A DNA stretch of 64,000 bases, taken from positions 62,001 to 126,000 of the forward strand of contig NZ_JACSPR010000006.1 in the NCBI RefSeq assembly GCF_014837045.1, given 5' to 3'. Positions 49,446 to 58,018 of this stretch are shown piece after piece. The stretch is from Corynebacterium gallinarum. GTDB lineage: Bacteria; Actinomycetota; Actinomycetes; Mycobacteriales; Mycobacteriaceae. The translations under genes were made by a program, and so were the position numbers. Numbering within the stretch: position 1 is the first letter of the stretch; the number at the start of each line of letters is the position of its first letter. The notes below the pieces were generated by a model, which saw only the letters and a program-made list of their open reading frames with translations, ran no database searches and was not told the DNA's origin.

Positions 49446-50108
49446 TTACGCGATGGGTCCGAGCGGTCCGGGCAGGAAACCATCCTCCTGCGCCCGCTGG
49501 AACATCTCCACCTTGGTGTTCGCCGGACGGCCGGTCTGTGCGTATTTGTACCGGATCCGGTTGATATAGTCCTGCACCGTTTCCACCGACAGACCCAGGA
49601 TGGTGGCCACGCGTTTGGCGGACTCCCCGGAGGCATAGAGCTCAAGGACTTCCCGTTGACGTGGCGACAGGTCCACTCGAACCAGGCACGGATCAGAGTC
49701 GATCACGCTCGCCCACTCCGCGTTGGCCAGGGTGTTACCCCCGCAGATGGTCACGATCGCCTGATTGAGTTCGAGGGCACTGGCGGATTTCTCCAACACC
49801 CCCGCGGATCCGGCATGCAGGGCACGACGCGCCAGGTAGGGGTCCTCCAGGGAGGAGAAGATCAGCACCGGTATGCCCAATCCACAGAAGCTCTGCACGT
49901 TGGCAAATGGGTCCGAGTTGTCCGCCAGGCGTAGGTCAAGCAGGGTGATGTCAATGCGGACATCATCCCGGGAGCGGATGAAACGACAGGCCTCATCCGC
50001 CGTGGAAAACGAACCCACCAGGGTGCAGTCATCGCTGGAGCGCAGAATGGCATCAATGCCAGCAAGTGCAACCTCGTGATCATCAACCGCCAGGACATTC
50101 AATGTCAT
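49446..50108 (-). CDS. LuxR/NarL-type response regulator (intact)
   Basis: 220 residues from the ATG at 50108 (MTLNVLAVDD). The receiver has the acidic pair in VDDHE, the phospho-acceptor Asp58 in LLDLRL, a Ser in FSS and the Lys in VLEKSA, so it can be phosphorylated. The C-terminal helix-turn-helix is LSPRQREVLELYASGESAKRVATI. There is no Shine-Dalgarno sequence; TACATT, a TANANT -10, lies 6 bases upstream of the ATG (minus strand), so it is likely leaderless. It is transcribed with the tandem kinase and divergently from paralog D. Confidence 0.92.
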   Translation of the reverse strand: MTLNVLAVDDHEVALAGIDAILRSSDDCTLVGSFSTADEACRFIRSRDDVRIDITLLDLRLADNSDPFANVQSFCGLGIPVLIFSSLEDPYLARRALHAGSAGVLEKSASALELNQAIVTICGGNTLANAEWASVIDSDPCLVRVDLSPRQREVLELYASGESAKRVATILGLSVETVQDYINRIRYKYAQTGRPANTKVEMFQRAQEDGFLPGPLGPIA

Positions 50109-50114
50109 AAGAAA

Positions 50115-50120
50115 AATGTA
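50115..50120 (-). promoter_or_regulatory. -10 element of a leaderless regulator-kinase transcript
   Basis: Read on the minus strand the hexamer is TACATT (TANANT), 6 bases before the ATG at 50108. The same arrangement occurs in front of the atypical regulator (44905-44910). Confidence 0.5.
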
Positions 50121-50305
50121 GCAGGTGTGCAATTGCCCGGCTGCGTGAATGGTCCAGCGTCACAGCTACGCTCCCCCTCCGGGGGTTTTCATCGCCCCCT
50201 GAAATAGGGTCTGGTTCGAATCTGCCCGGATCCATACGGTGAAAGTGGGTTGACCCATCGGATCGCACCCGCTCTTTCCCCGAAGTAGATCAGAATGGAA
50301 AAATC

Positions 50306-50944
50306 ATGAAACTCTCCAAGACGACTGTCAGCCTTGTCGCTGCGGCCACTATGATCATTGCCACCGTCGCGGCGCCAGTTGCCTCCGCGGTCCAGGTCCG
50401 GGTCAACGGTGATACCTGCAATATCACCTTCACTGAACGCGAGAGCAAGACCATCCGGGTGGCCGTTGCGAATGCAGTGGAAAAGGATCTTCTGGCTCAG
50501 GCCCCATCCGCCTCACGCCAGATCAAGGACTACTTCTCCAGCTACCGCACGGCCGTCAACGACCCCTCCAACACCAATCTGGCCAAGGCGCAGCTCCACT
50601 TCCTCGGGCTCATGGGCTCCGGTCTCACCGAGGAACAGCTGGGTCTTGCCATGTTCCTGGGCGTTGACTCCATCACTTCCGGTGATGTCACCGACGAGAT
50701 CGACCGTGAGGAGGCGGCGGCAATCCGTGAGCTCGGCGTGGCAGTGTTCTGGCTGGCGACCGTGGATGCCGATGTCTACCCGGAAACCGCGCGGGTCGCC
50801 GGCAGCATCAACGAAACATTCGACACCGTTTATCAGGCGTGCGCTGACGGCGAGAACGCTGATCTCGCCCTGCAGGTTGAGGCGGATCTCAACGCCGGCA
50901 CCGGTTCCTCCGGGTCTTCCATGCTCTCCCTCGGCAGCTCCTAG
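50306..50944 (+). CDS. Secreted protein of unknown function, paralog D
   Basis: 212 residues, the shortest of the four. The signal peptide ends near residue 28 (PVASA). The mature start VNGDTCNITFT and the late VYQACADGE motif match the other paralogs. The pattern L-x(3)-APSASRQI corresponds to the VPAAASDI segment of the others. The long linker is absent and the tail reads GSSGSSMLSLGSS, so only the final GSS of the strict motif is kept. It is divergent from the regulator-kinase operon with a 197-base gap, the place for direct control by that system. Function unknown. Confidence 0.78.
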   Translation: MKLSKTTVSLVAAATMIIATVAAPVASAVQVRVNGDTCNITFTERESKTIRVAVANAVEKDLLAQAPSASRQIKDYFSSYRTAVNDPSNTNLAKAQLHFLGLMGSGLTEEQLGLAMFLGVDSITSGDVTDEIDREEAAAIRELGVAVFWLATVDADVYPETARVAGSINETFDTVYQACADGENADLALQVEADLNAGTGSSGSSMLSLGSS

Positions 50945-50952
50945 ATAGGGAA

Positions 50953-50991
50953 CACACCGCCACCACCCCGGTCAGGGGTGGTGGCGGTGTG
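50953..50991. terminator. Bidirectional terminator between paralog D and lysA
   Basis: A perfect 17-bp stem (CACACCGCCACCACCCC) with a 5-base loop between convergent genes. It lacks long T-runs, so the strength is uncertain, but position and symmetry are typical. Confidence 0.8.
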
Positions 50992-51008
50992 CGTCGACAA
51001 GCGTTGTT

Positions 51009-52406
51009 CTAGACCTCGAGGGAGAGGATGTCGTCGAGGGTCTCGCGGCGCAGCATCAGCTTCGCGGCGCCCGCGCGCACGGACACCACGGCGGGACGGG
51101 CGAAGGCGTTATAGCGCGAGCTCATGGCGTAGCAGTACGCGCCGGTGGCGGCCAGTGCCAGCAGGTCGCCGGTGTGGATATCCGAGGGGTAGGTCGCCTC
51201 GTTGATGAGGATGTCACCGGACTCACAGTGGGATCCCACCACGCGGGTGTTGGTGGTCGCCCCCTCCGTGAACCGGGAGACCACGCGGGCATCGTATTCC
51301 GATCCATAAAGCGCCGGACGGATGTTGTCGGACATGCCACCGTCAACAGAGATATACCGGCGGGTGGTCTCATCATCGACGTCGACATCCTTGATGGTGC
51401 CCACCTCATAGACGGTGACGGCGGACGGGCCGGCGATGGCACGACCGGGCTCGACCAGCACGGTGGGTGCCTCGATACCCAGCTCGGCGGCGGTCTTGCC
51501 CACGGCGGTGAGCAGATCGTGCGCAACCTCGGCGACGTTGAGGGGTTTCTCCTCGGCGGTGTAGGCGATGCCGTAACCACCCCCCAGATCCAGCTCTGCG
51601 AGGGTGACACCCAGCTCATCGTGGATGCGGGAGTACAGCTCCAGGACACGTTCCGCGGCCAGGGAGAAGCCCTGCGCGTCGAACACCTGGGAACCGACGT
51701 GGCAGTGCAGGCCGACCAGCTCGAGGTTCTCGGCGTTCACGGCGGCACGCGCCGCATCGAAGGCTGCACCGGAGGCCAGGGAGAAACCGAATTTCTGGTC
51801 CTCGTGGCTGGTGGCGATGAACTCATGGGTATGGGCCTCGATGCCCGGCTTCACCCGGATCAGCACAGGCTGAACCCTGCCCTCACCAGCGGCGATGTAG
51901 TCCAGCAGCTCGAGTTCCTGCGCGGAGTCCAGCACCACGTGGCCCAGGTTGTTGCGCACGCAGGCCCGCAGGAAATCGGCGTCCTTGTTGTTACCGTGCG
52001 CAGTGATGCGCCCACCGGGGAAACCGGCGGCCAGGGCGACACCGAGCTCATTTCCGGAGGCGATGTCCAGGGACAGCCCCTCCTCGTCGACCCAGCGGGC
52101 GACCGTCTTGCTCAGGAAGGCCTTGGAGGCGTAGTGGACGCGATCCGGACCACCGAAGGCGGAGGCCATGTCACGGCAGCGGGCACGGAAATCATCCTCA
52201 TCCACTACGAATAGCGGGGTGCCGTATTCCTCGGCCAGGTCCGGCAGGGGGACACCGGCGACGGTGACCACACCGTCCTCCTGGCGCACGGCGTTGCGTG
52301 GCCAGACATGGGCGGGCAGCTCGTTGAACTGGTCGGCGGCTGGCTCGCCTGGGGTGCCTGGTGTGCCTTGGACGCCTGGGACGCCTGTTTCTGTCTCAGC
52401 GGTCAT
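51009..52406 (-). CDS. lysA: Diaminopimelate decarboxylase LysA
   Basis: 465 residues of the alanine-racemase-fold PLP decarboxylases. It converts meso-diaminopimelate to L-lysine. The PLP lysine is in [10 protein letters not shown], the phosphate-binding glycines are in DLGGGYGI and the substrate cysteine is in [10 protein letters not shown]. The N-terminus has a Pro/Gly-rich stretch of about 25 residues before the conserved fold. Its ATG is adjacent to the argS stop codon, as in the well-known argS-lysA operon of corynebacteria. Confidence 0.97.
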   Translation of the reverse strand: MTAETETGVPGVQGTPGTPGEPAADQFNELPAHVWPRNAVRQEDGVVTVAGVPLPDLAEEYGTPLFVVDEDDFRARCRDMASAFGGPDRVHYASKAFLSKTVARWVDEEGLSLDIASGNELGVALAAGFPGGRITAHGNNKDADFLRACVRNNLGHVVLDSAQELELLDYIAAGEGRVQPVLIRVKPGIEAHTHEFIATSHEDQKFGFSLASGAAFDAARAAVNAENLELVGLHCHVGSQVFDAQGFSLAAERVLELYSRIHDELGVTLAELDLGGGYGIAYTAEEKPLNVAEVAHDLLTAVGKTAAELGIEAPTVLVEPGRAIAGPSAVTVYEVGTIKDVDVDDETTRRYISVDGGMSDNIRPALYGSEYDARVVSRFTEGATTNTRVVGSHCESGDILINEATYPSDIHTGDLLALAATGAYCYAMSSRYNAFARPAVVSVRAGAAKLMLRRETLDDILSLEV

Positions 52407-54059
52407 TTACATCTTCTCCGGTGCGGATACTCCGACCAGCGCGAGGGCGTTGGCCAAGGTCTGGCGGGTGGCGGCGGCGAGGGCCAGACGGGCCGCGTGG
52501 ATCGGCGCCTTCTCCTCATCGGCCTTGGGCAGGATCTGGCAGGAATCGTAGAAACGGTGGAAGGTACCGGCCAGTTCCTCAGCGTAGCGGGCAATGCGGT
52601 GCGGTTCACGCAGATCGGCCGCGGCACGGATGACGGCGGGGAATTCACCCAGGGTGCGGATGAGATCACCCTCGCGGTCATGGGTGAGCAGGGACAGGTC
52701 CGCGTCCTCGTAGGTGACGCCGAGGTCGACGGCCTTGCGGGCGATCGAGCACAGACGGGCGTGACCGTACTGCACGTAGTACACCGGGTTGTCCGAGGAC
52801 TGGGATTCCCACAGGCCGAGATCGATGTCCAGGGAGGAGTCCACCGAGGAGCGGATCAGGGAGTAGCGGGCGGCGTCGATGCCGATGGCCTCGACCAGGT
52901 CGTCGAGGGTGACCACGGTGCCGGCACGCTTGGACATGCGCACAGCCTTGCCGTCGCGCAGCAGGTTGACCATCTGGCCGATGAGCACCTCCACACCCTC
53001 CGGGGCGTAGCCCAGGGCGGCGGCCGCTGCCTTGAGGCGGGCGATGTAGCCGTGGTGGTCGGCGCCCAGCATGTAGATGTTGAGGTTGTGGCCGCGCTCG
53101 AACTTGTCCTGCGCGTAGGCGATGTCACCGGCGATGTAGGCGGCATCCCCATCGGATTTGATGACCACACGGTCCTTGTCGTCACCGAAGTCGGTGGAGC
53201 GCAACCACCAGGCACCGTCGGATTCGTAGAGGTTGCCGTTGTCCTTGAGTGTCTGCACGGCACGGTCCACGGCGCCGGATTCGAACAGGGAGTTCTCGTG
53301 GAAGTACACATCGAAATCGGTGCCGAATTCATGCAGCGATTCGCGGATGTGGGTGAACATCATCTCCACGCCCTCGGAGCGGAACAGCTCCTGGGTCTCC
53401 TCCGGGGTACGGTCCAGGGCATCCGGGTGCTTTGCGACGATGGCGTCTGCGATCTCCCGGATGTACTCCCCACCGTAACCGTCCTCGGGGGTGGGCTCCC
53501 CCTTCGCCGCTGCCAGCAGCGACAGGGCGAAACGGTCGATCTGGCGGCCGTGGTCATTGAAGTAGTACTCGCGGGTGACCTTCGCGCCGGCGGCCTCGAG
53601 CACACGGCCCAGGGAATCGCCCACCGCGGCCCAGCGGGTACCACCCAGGTGGATCGGGCCGGTGGGGTTCGCGGAGACGAACTCCAGGTTCACATCCAGG
53701 TGCGACAGGTGGTCGGAGGTGCCGAACTTCTCGCCCTGCTCCAGGATCTTCGCCACGATCTCACCCTGCGCGGCTGCTGCCAGGCGGATGTTGATGAACC
53801 CGGGGCCGGCGATCTCCGCGGAATCGATGCTGTCATCGGCGGCAAGCGCCTCGGCGAGCCAGGTGCCCAGATCGCGGGGGTTCACGCCGACCTTCTTGGC
53901 CACCTGCAGGGCGACGTTGGTGGCGTAGTCACCGTGCTCGGGGTTACGGGGACGCTCAACCACGATCTGCTCGGGGAGCATGGAGGCGTCCAGATCACGG
54001 GAGGTGAGAACCTCAACCGCGGTCTGCTTGATCAGTGTGGCAAGATCAGCTGGTGTCAT
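52407..54059 (-). CDS. argS: Arginyl-tRNA synthetase
   Basis: 550 residues, class I. The signature corresponding to HIGH reads PIHLGGTR, and the second is [15 protein letters not shown]. An N-terminal additional domain (residues about 1-100) and the C-terminal anticodon-binding helices are present. It charges the arginine tRNAs, one of which (CCG anticodon) lies 1.8 kb away. It is the first gene of argS-lysA; control by arginine and lysine is known for this operon in C. glutamicum. Confidence 0.97.
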   Translation of the reverse strand: MTPADLATLIKQTAVEVLTSRDLDASMLPEQIVVERPRNPEHGDYATNVALQVAKKVGVNPRDLGTWLAEALAADDSIDSAEIAGPGFINIRLAAAAQGEIVAKILEQGEKFGTSDHLSHLDVNLEFVSANPTGPIHLGGTRWAAVGDSLGRVLEAAGAKVTREYYFNDHGRQIDRFALSLLAAAKGEPTPEDGYGGEYIREIADAIVAKHPDALDRTPEETQELFRSEGVEMMFTHIRESLHEFGTDFDVYFHENSLFESGAVDRAVQTLKDNGNLYESDGAWWLRSTDFGDDKDRVVIKSDGDAAYIAGDIAYAQDKFERGHNLNIYMLGADHHGYIARLKAAAAALGYAPEGVEVLIGQMVNLLRDGKAVRMSKRAGTVVTLDDLVEAIGIDAARYSLIRSSVDSSLDIDLGLWESQSSDNPVYYVQYGHARLCSIARKAVDLGVTYEDADLSLLTHDREGDLIRTLGEFPAVIRAAADLREPHRIARYAEELAGTFHRFYDSCQILPKADEEKAPIHAARLALAAATRQTLANALALVGVSAPEKM

Positions 54060-54169
54060 GGGGAGAAATTCTAGCCGAGCCCCACCATATGCACAGAATA
54101 CAGGGTGTTCTTAAGGGCCACCCAGCTCATTTAACAGTGTGGGGTATCACAAACCCTGCCTGCGCTATA

Positions 54170-54175
54170 GACTCT
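54170..54175 (+). promoter_or_regulatory. Candidate -10 of the secreted hydrolase gene
   Basis: TAGACT within TATAGACT fits TANANT and lies 30 bases upstream of the ATG. A clear -35 was not found. Confidence 0.4.
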
Positions 54176-54205
54176 CACACGAAATCCCAAGCATTGGAGT
54201 TATGG

Positions 54206-55807
54206 ATGGTTACTGCCACAAACCGTGTGCGAAACAGCGTGCTCTCCCTCCTGTCCGCGACCGTGATCGCGGCGGGTGTGGTGGCCCCGGTGGCCAGCGC
54301 CCAGCAGTCCCCGACGGGCACCGGGGAATCGATCACCTGGGAGGAGTGCCCACCCCAGGTGGACATCCCCACCGCGCAGTGTGGACGCATCGAGGTGCCC
54401 ATGCACTACTCGGATCCCGCCGCCGGTGAGATCTCGGTCGGGTTTGTGCAGATCCCGGCGCGCGATCAGGCCGCCAGGCGGGGTGTGATCTTCGGCAACG
54501 CCGGTGGCCCCGGAGGGGATGCCTATTCCTTCTTCGGCAACACCGCCATGGAGTGGCCTGCGGAGCTCTACAACGAATGGGATCTGGTGGCCGTCCAGCC
54601 CCGTGGCCTCATCGGTTCCACCCCGGTGGATTGTTCCACCCCTGCACCGGGATATGACGAACTGCGCATGATCACCCAGGCCGGCGCCTTCGTCCGTGAC
54701 TCCTGTGAGCTGGGCACCCCGGGGTACACCTCCAGCCTGACCACCGACAACACCGCCAATGACTGGGAGATGGTGCGTCGTGCGCTCGGCGAGGAGAAGA
54801 TCTCCATCCTCGGATTGTCCTACGGCACCTACCTGGGGTCGGTCTACGCCACCCGCTACCCCGCCCACACCAACCGGGTGGTTCTGGATTCCGCCATGGC
54901 ACCGGGCCTGAGCTGGAACGGCGTGATGGCCGCCCAGGAACAGGGCTATATCAACGCCCTGCACGACTTCTTCACCTGGGCTGCGGATCACCATGAGGTC
55001 TACGGACTGGGCGAGACACCACTGGCGGTATATCAAGCATGGTCCAACCGCATCGTCGCGGAGTCCGGCACGAACCCCACCGTGGCTCCCCCACCCGCCC
55101 GCATCGGTGATATCCCGCCGGCCTTCGCCTCCTCCGGACAGATGGGGGCCGATGTGGTCACGGCAGTGGCACCGACCGGCGTGGCCCTGCAGGGCCTGGC
55201 CACGCAGCTGCTCAATCCGGGGGCCAACCAGGCGATGAGTCCGCTGCTCATCATCACCCAGGCCACCATCCCGCAGCCCTCCACCTGGCCCAACCTCGCG
55301 CGGGCGGTCTCCGGCGAGGAGCCCGTGCCCGATCTGGCCCAGCTGTCCGCTGATGAGCAGACCCAGCTGGTGATGAGCAATGCGGTCAACATGCAGCGTT
55401 TGGTCATGTGTAATGAGAACTCCGTGGCCCCCAACCCGCTGGAGATCCCCCGTGCGGCCTGGACCGGACTGGTCACCGGGGACATCTTCTCCGCCACCTC
55501 CACCTATTTCTCCTCCGGCATGGCCTGCTCCGGGCTCACACCCACCAGCGGGGTGCAGCCCCTGGACGGATCCCAGCTCGAGGTGCAGCCCCTGCTCATC
55601 CAGGGCACCCGTGACCCCCAGACCCCGTACCACCTCCACGGCGAGCTGGCCCAGGCCATGGGGGCGCATGTCCTGACCGTCGACGGCCCCGGTCACGGCC
55701 AGGCCGTTGGCACCCAGAACCCGGCTGTCTCCGGCGCAATGATCGGGTATCTGCGCTCCGGAAATCCCGGTGTGACCTCCCTTCCGGGATACCTACCGAC
55801 CCCCTGA
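54206..55807 (+). CDS. Secreted alpha/beta hydrolase (tripeptidyl aminopeptidase-like)
   Basis: 533 residues from the ATG at 54206, with GGAG seven bases upstream. The signal peptide ends near residue 32 (VASA). The hydrolase core has an oxyanion-type GNAGGPGG motif and the nucleophile Ser205 in GLSYGTYLG. The C-terminal TAP-like segment carries IQGTRDPQTPYHL and the GHGQAV histidine. Homologues are the Streptomyces Tap/SlpD family and the actinobacterial secreted proteases that release N-terminal tripeptides; substrate is inferred. It is divergent from argS. Confidence 0.88.
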   Translation: MVTATNRVRNSVLSLLSATVIAAGVVAPVASAQQSPTGTGESITWEECPPQVDIPTAQCGRIEVPMHYSDPAAGEISVGFVQIPARDQAARRGVIFGNAGGPGGDAYSFFGNTAMEWPAELYNEWDLVAVQPRGLIGSTPVDCSTPAPGYDELRMITQAGAFVRDSCELGTPGYTSSLTTDNTANDWEMVRRALGEEKISILGLSYGTYLGSVYATRYPAHTNRVVLDSAMAPGLSWNGVMAAQEQGYINALHDFFTWAADHHEVYGLGETPLAVYQAWSNRIVAESGTNPTVAPPPARIGDIPPAFASSGQMGADVVTAVAPTGVALQGLATQLLNPGANQAMSPLLIITQATIPQPSTWPNLARAVSGEEPVPDLAQLSADEQTQLVMSNAVNMQRLVMCNENSVAPNPLEIPRAAWTGLVTGDIFSATSTYFSSGMACSGLTPTSGVQPLDGSQLEVQPLLIQGTRDPQTPYHLHGELAQAMGAHVLTVDGPGHGQAVGTQNPAVSGAMIGYLRSGNPGVTSLPGYLPTP

Positions 55808-55890
55808 TTGACCTACCCACAACCGATGGTGATAGCATTACACCGTTGTCGTCGGACAGTGGTGATCCACCTTGTCCGCGATGGCGGTTC

Positions 55891-55963
55891 GCCTCCGTAG
55901 CTCAGTGGATAGAGCACCGGTTTCCGGTACCGAAGGTCGTAGGTTCGACTCCTATCGGGGGCA
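55891..55963 (+). tRNA. tRNA-Arg (anticodon CCG)
   Basis: A full 73-base cloverleaf without encoded CCA. Acceptor stem GCCTCCG pairs with CGGGGGC (one G-T). The D arm is GCTC/GAGC, the anticodon loop TTCCGGT gives CCG, and the T arm GTAGG/CCTAT holds TTCGACT. The first pair of the anticodon stem is a C-A mismatch, the only flaw. It reads the CGG codon. Confidence 0.95.
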
Positions 55964-56356
55964 CAGAAAAACTGGCAATACACATCGGCACCGTCGTGGA
56001 CTACTTCAATGTAGGCACGGCGGTGTCGGTGTTTTACCCGTGGTGATCAAGCACACCGTGTGGCGTGTGACCGGAATCCGGATATGTCTGCTAGTTTGTG
56101 AGAAACGAAATCGTTTCGTTATATTGGCTTTGCGTATGTCAGTTGATAGGTATATGGCGTTTGTCACCATCCGGATCGGATAGGTGCCTATCCATGGCAA
56201 TTGCGTTAGAGTTTGATGGCATTAGGGTGTGGCCCATTTCACTCCCTGTGATGTGGATTTAGTTTCTGAAGTTCCGCTTGAGAAACGGTTGAGGGATACT
56301 GTGCCTCTAAGCAGCGGATTCCTGACATCAGCCACTTGGATTTTGGAAGGTTTATC
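55964..56356. promoter_or_regulatory. AT-rich gene-free interval with two palindromes
   Basis: About 390 bases, clearly lower in GC than the neighbourhood, with no credible gene. It contains the perfect inverted repeats AACGAAA-TCG-TTTCGTT at 56104-56120 and GGATAGG-TG-CCTATCC at 56178-56193. Both are possible operators for the rightward gene or remnants of an inserted element. No copy of the tRNA 3' end is evident as an attachment site. Confidence 0.5.
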
Positions 56357-56797
56357 GTGAGATTTCGTAGTACAGCAGAGAAGCGCACCACCGAGCTCCG
56401 TCTCCTGACCGCCACCGTTTATTTGAGGGCGCTCAACCAGCAGTGGATCCGCGAAGACCTCATCTCCGAAGACTGCCTGGGTCCACAGACCCCCATGGTC
56501 CCCGCCACCTCCGCAGCCCTCCTCGCCGATGTGCGCACCGACGCCCTCGAGCACTTCGAGAACGGCGCCTCCACTGTGATGGTGCCCTTCATCAACCCCT
56601 CCCCCTTCACCCTGTCCGTCCTGACACTCAGCGGCAGTGACCTCAATGAGCTGGATGGTTCCCAGACCATCAGCTCCCTGTTCGAGATGCTCTCCCCGAA
56701 GAAGACCTGGGCACTGCAGGACCTGTACTCGGGTGATCAGGAATCCGTGGAACGTCTCAGCCGCAGCGTCAGCCGTCTCAGTCTGCCGGTGGACTAG
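56357..56797 (+). CDS. Conserved hypothetical protein
   Basis: 146 residues from the GTG at 56357, which has GGAAGG six bases upstream; the frame extends to a TTG at 56336. The sequence is soluble, without signal peptide or membrane segment. It is mixed helix and strand, with VRFRSTAEKRTTELRLLT at the start and ENGASTVMVPFINPSPF in the middle. I recognise no domain. It stands alone between the AT-rich interval and a strong terminator, convergent with the PspC gene. GC and codon use look native, so it is a real gene of unknown role. Confidence 0.7.
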   Translation: MRFRSTAEKRTTELRLLTATVYLRALNQQWIREDLISEDCLGPQTPMVPATSAALLADVRTDALEHFENGASTVMVPFINPSPFTLSVLTLSGSDLNELDGSQTISSLFEMLSPKKTWALQDLYSGDQESVERLSRSVSRLSLPVD

Positions 56798-56816
56798 CCT
56801 CCGGGCAAGACGCACA

Positions 56817-56862
56817 AAACCCGCGCACCGACCGACCATCTGGTTAGTCAGTGCGCGGGTTT
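56817..56862. terminator. Bidirectional terminator
   Basis: AAACCCGCGCAC pairs exactly with GTGCGCGGGTTT around an imperfectly paired 22-base interior, between convergent genes. A and T tracts flank the stem. Confidence 0.9.
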
Positions 56863-56881
56863 CATGTATTCCGCCCGCGGT

Positions 56882-57130
56882 CTAGCGCTTCGGGATGATC
56901 AACCACGCGAGCAGGTACATGAGAACCTGTGACCCCGGAAGCGGGATCAGCAGGGTGGCCACAAAGACCAGCCTGACCAGCATGGGATTCCATCCGTAAG
57001 TTTCGGCGAGGCCACCTGCCACGCCACCGATCCACTTATCGGTGGGGCTGCGGTGGAGCCGGCGGGCATGGGACGAGGCGGTGTTGAGCGCCTTGTCAAA
57101 AGAATTGTTCTGGTTGTTGGGGGTCGTCAT
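56882..57130 (-). CDS. PspC-domain membrane protein
   Basis: 82 residues from the ATG at 57130, with AAGGAG six bases upstream. The PspC motif is complete: DKWIGGVAGGLAETYGWNPMLVRLVFV, followed by a hydrophobic helix and the typical LLAWLIIP end. In E. coli PspC senses membrane stress; in Gram-positives such domains occur in envelope stress responses. It follows rosR in the same direction by about 110 bases and could share its transcript. Function is inferred from the domain only. Confidence 0.88.
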   Translation of the reverse strand: MTTPNNQNNSFDKALNTASSHARRLHRSPTDKWIGGVAGGLAETYGWNPMLVRLVFVATLLIPLPGSQVLMYLLAWLIIPKR

Positions 57131-57241
57131 GACCTGCTCCTTCATGCTGATGGGTGTTTTCTTCTACCCACCAGTGTCCCCGCGCAGCGGCGTGGGCGCA
57201 TCGGGGATGGCCCCCCATTTATCCCCTAGGGAACGCCGAGG

Positions 57242-57730
57242 CTAGCTGTCGAGTGCGTCGACCTTATCCGTGGCATCACATGCACCGGAGTTGAGGGCCG
57301 CGGTGAGATAAGCGCGCAGCACATCCGCCTGCCCCGGTTCCATGGGATCGAAGACGAGGCGACGCACGGTCTCCACATGCGCCGGCACCGCCTGTTTGAG
57401 TCTGCGTTCACCCTCGGGGGTGAGCTCCACGATCACGCCGCGGGCATCCCCCTCACACTTCACCTTGGCCACCAGGCCCTTCTTATCCATGCGGGTGATC
57501 TGGTGGGAGGTACGGCTGCGGTCCCACTCCAGTGCGATACAGAGATCGCGAAGTCGCATCTCCCGGTCCCCTGCCTCGGACAGGGATACCAATACGGAGT
57601 ACTCGGAGGAGGTCAGTTCATGGTCAGCCTGGAGGGTCTCATCGAGGGTGCGATCCATCTTGCGCGTTGCGGCGAGGATCAGCCGCCAGAGCTTCTGCTC
57701 CTCATCATTGAGCCATCTAGGTGTTGTCAT
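57242..57730 (-). CDS. rosR: RosR, MarR-type thiol redox regulator
   Basis: 162 residues from the ATG at 57730 (MTTPRWLND), with AAGGTG eight bases upstream. The winged helix-turn-helix covers LTSSEYSVLVSLSEAG to RSRTSHQITRMDKKGLV. With this start the three cysteines fall at C64, C92 and C151, exactly those reported for C. glutamicum RosR as I recall. RosR releases DNA when oxidised by hydrogen peroxide. Two operators in the divergent region at 57853-57899 fit its known motif. Targets include the adjacent yceI gene. Confidence 0.93.
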   Translation of the reverse strand: MTTPRWLNDEEQKLWRLILAATRKMDRTLDETLQADHELTSSEYSVLVSLSEAGDREMRLRDLCIALEWDRSRTSHQITRMDKKGLVAKVKCEGDARGVIVELTPEGERRLKQAVPAHVETVRRLVFDPMEPGQADVLRAYLTAALNSGACDATDKVDALDS

Positions 57731-57852
57731 GTCATACACCTTAGCCCTGCTCGGAGCGTTCTTTCAAAGGCCCGCCCCAACCCCACCCACATGACCGGTA
57801 AAAGAAAATCCCACGCTCATCCATTTTTATTCACGGCCCCACCAGCAGTTTT

Positions 57853-57870
57853 AAGTTGAAGCATCAACTA
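57853..57870. promoter_or_regulatory. RosR operator 1
   Basis: AAGTTGAAGCATCAACTA matches the 18-base RosR consensus TTGTTGAYRYRTCAACWA, as I remember it, with few mismatches and intact GTTGA/TCAAC half-sites. It lies about 120 bases upstream of rosR, so it may serve autoregulation. Confidence 0.75.
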
Positions 57871-57881
57871 ATTTGCCGTTC

Positions 57882-57899
57882 TTGTTGACACGTCACCAA
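57882..57899. promoter_or_regulatory. RosR operator 2, overlapping the yceI -35
   Basis: TTGTTGACACGTCACCAA fits the RosR consensus with one changed base in the second half-site. It contains the TTGACA -35 hexamer of the yceI promoter, so binding would block polymerase directly. Confidence 0.75.
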
Positions 57900-57913
57900 A
57901 CGTGGCCCATAAT
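57885..57913 (+). promoter_or_regulatory. Promoter of yceI
   Basis: TTGACA at 57885-57890, a 17-base spacer and CATAAT at 57908-57913 form a near-consensus housekeeping promoter. The leader would be about 100 bases. Confidence 0.8.
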
Positions 57914-58018
57914 GGATGACGAACCGATCACAACGGCAACCACCCGAGATGATCGGTAACCGTGAACATGGCCGGGGCTAAACCTCCGGTGACACAAAAA
58001 CAACACGAAGGATATGAA

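Noticed and set aside
42427..50944. Prophage or transposon origin of the accessory block
   Set aside because: No integrase, transposase, terminal repeats or tRNA border are visible; GC content by eye resembles the rest.
54140..54156. GlxR site between argS and the hydrolase gene (TGTG...CACA)
   Set aside because: The spacer is 6 bases and not 8, and the inner positions do not match.
55891..56356. Integration site of a mobile element at tRNA-Arg
   Set aside because: No repeat of the tRNA 3' end and no integrase gene are present nearby, although the interval is AT-rich.
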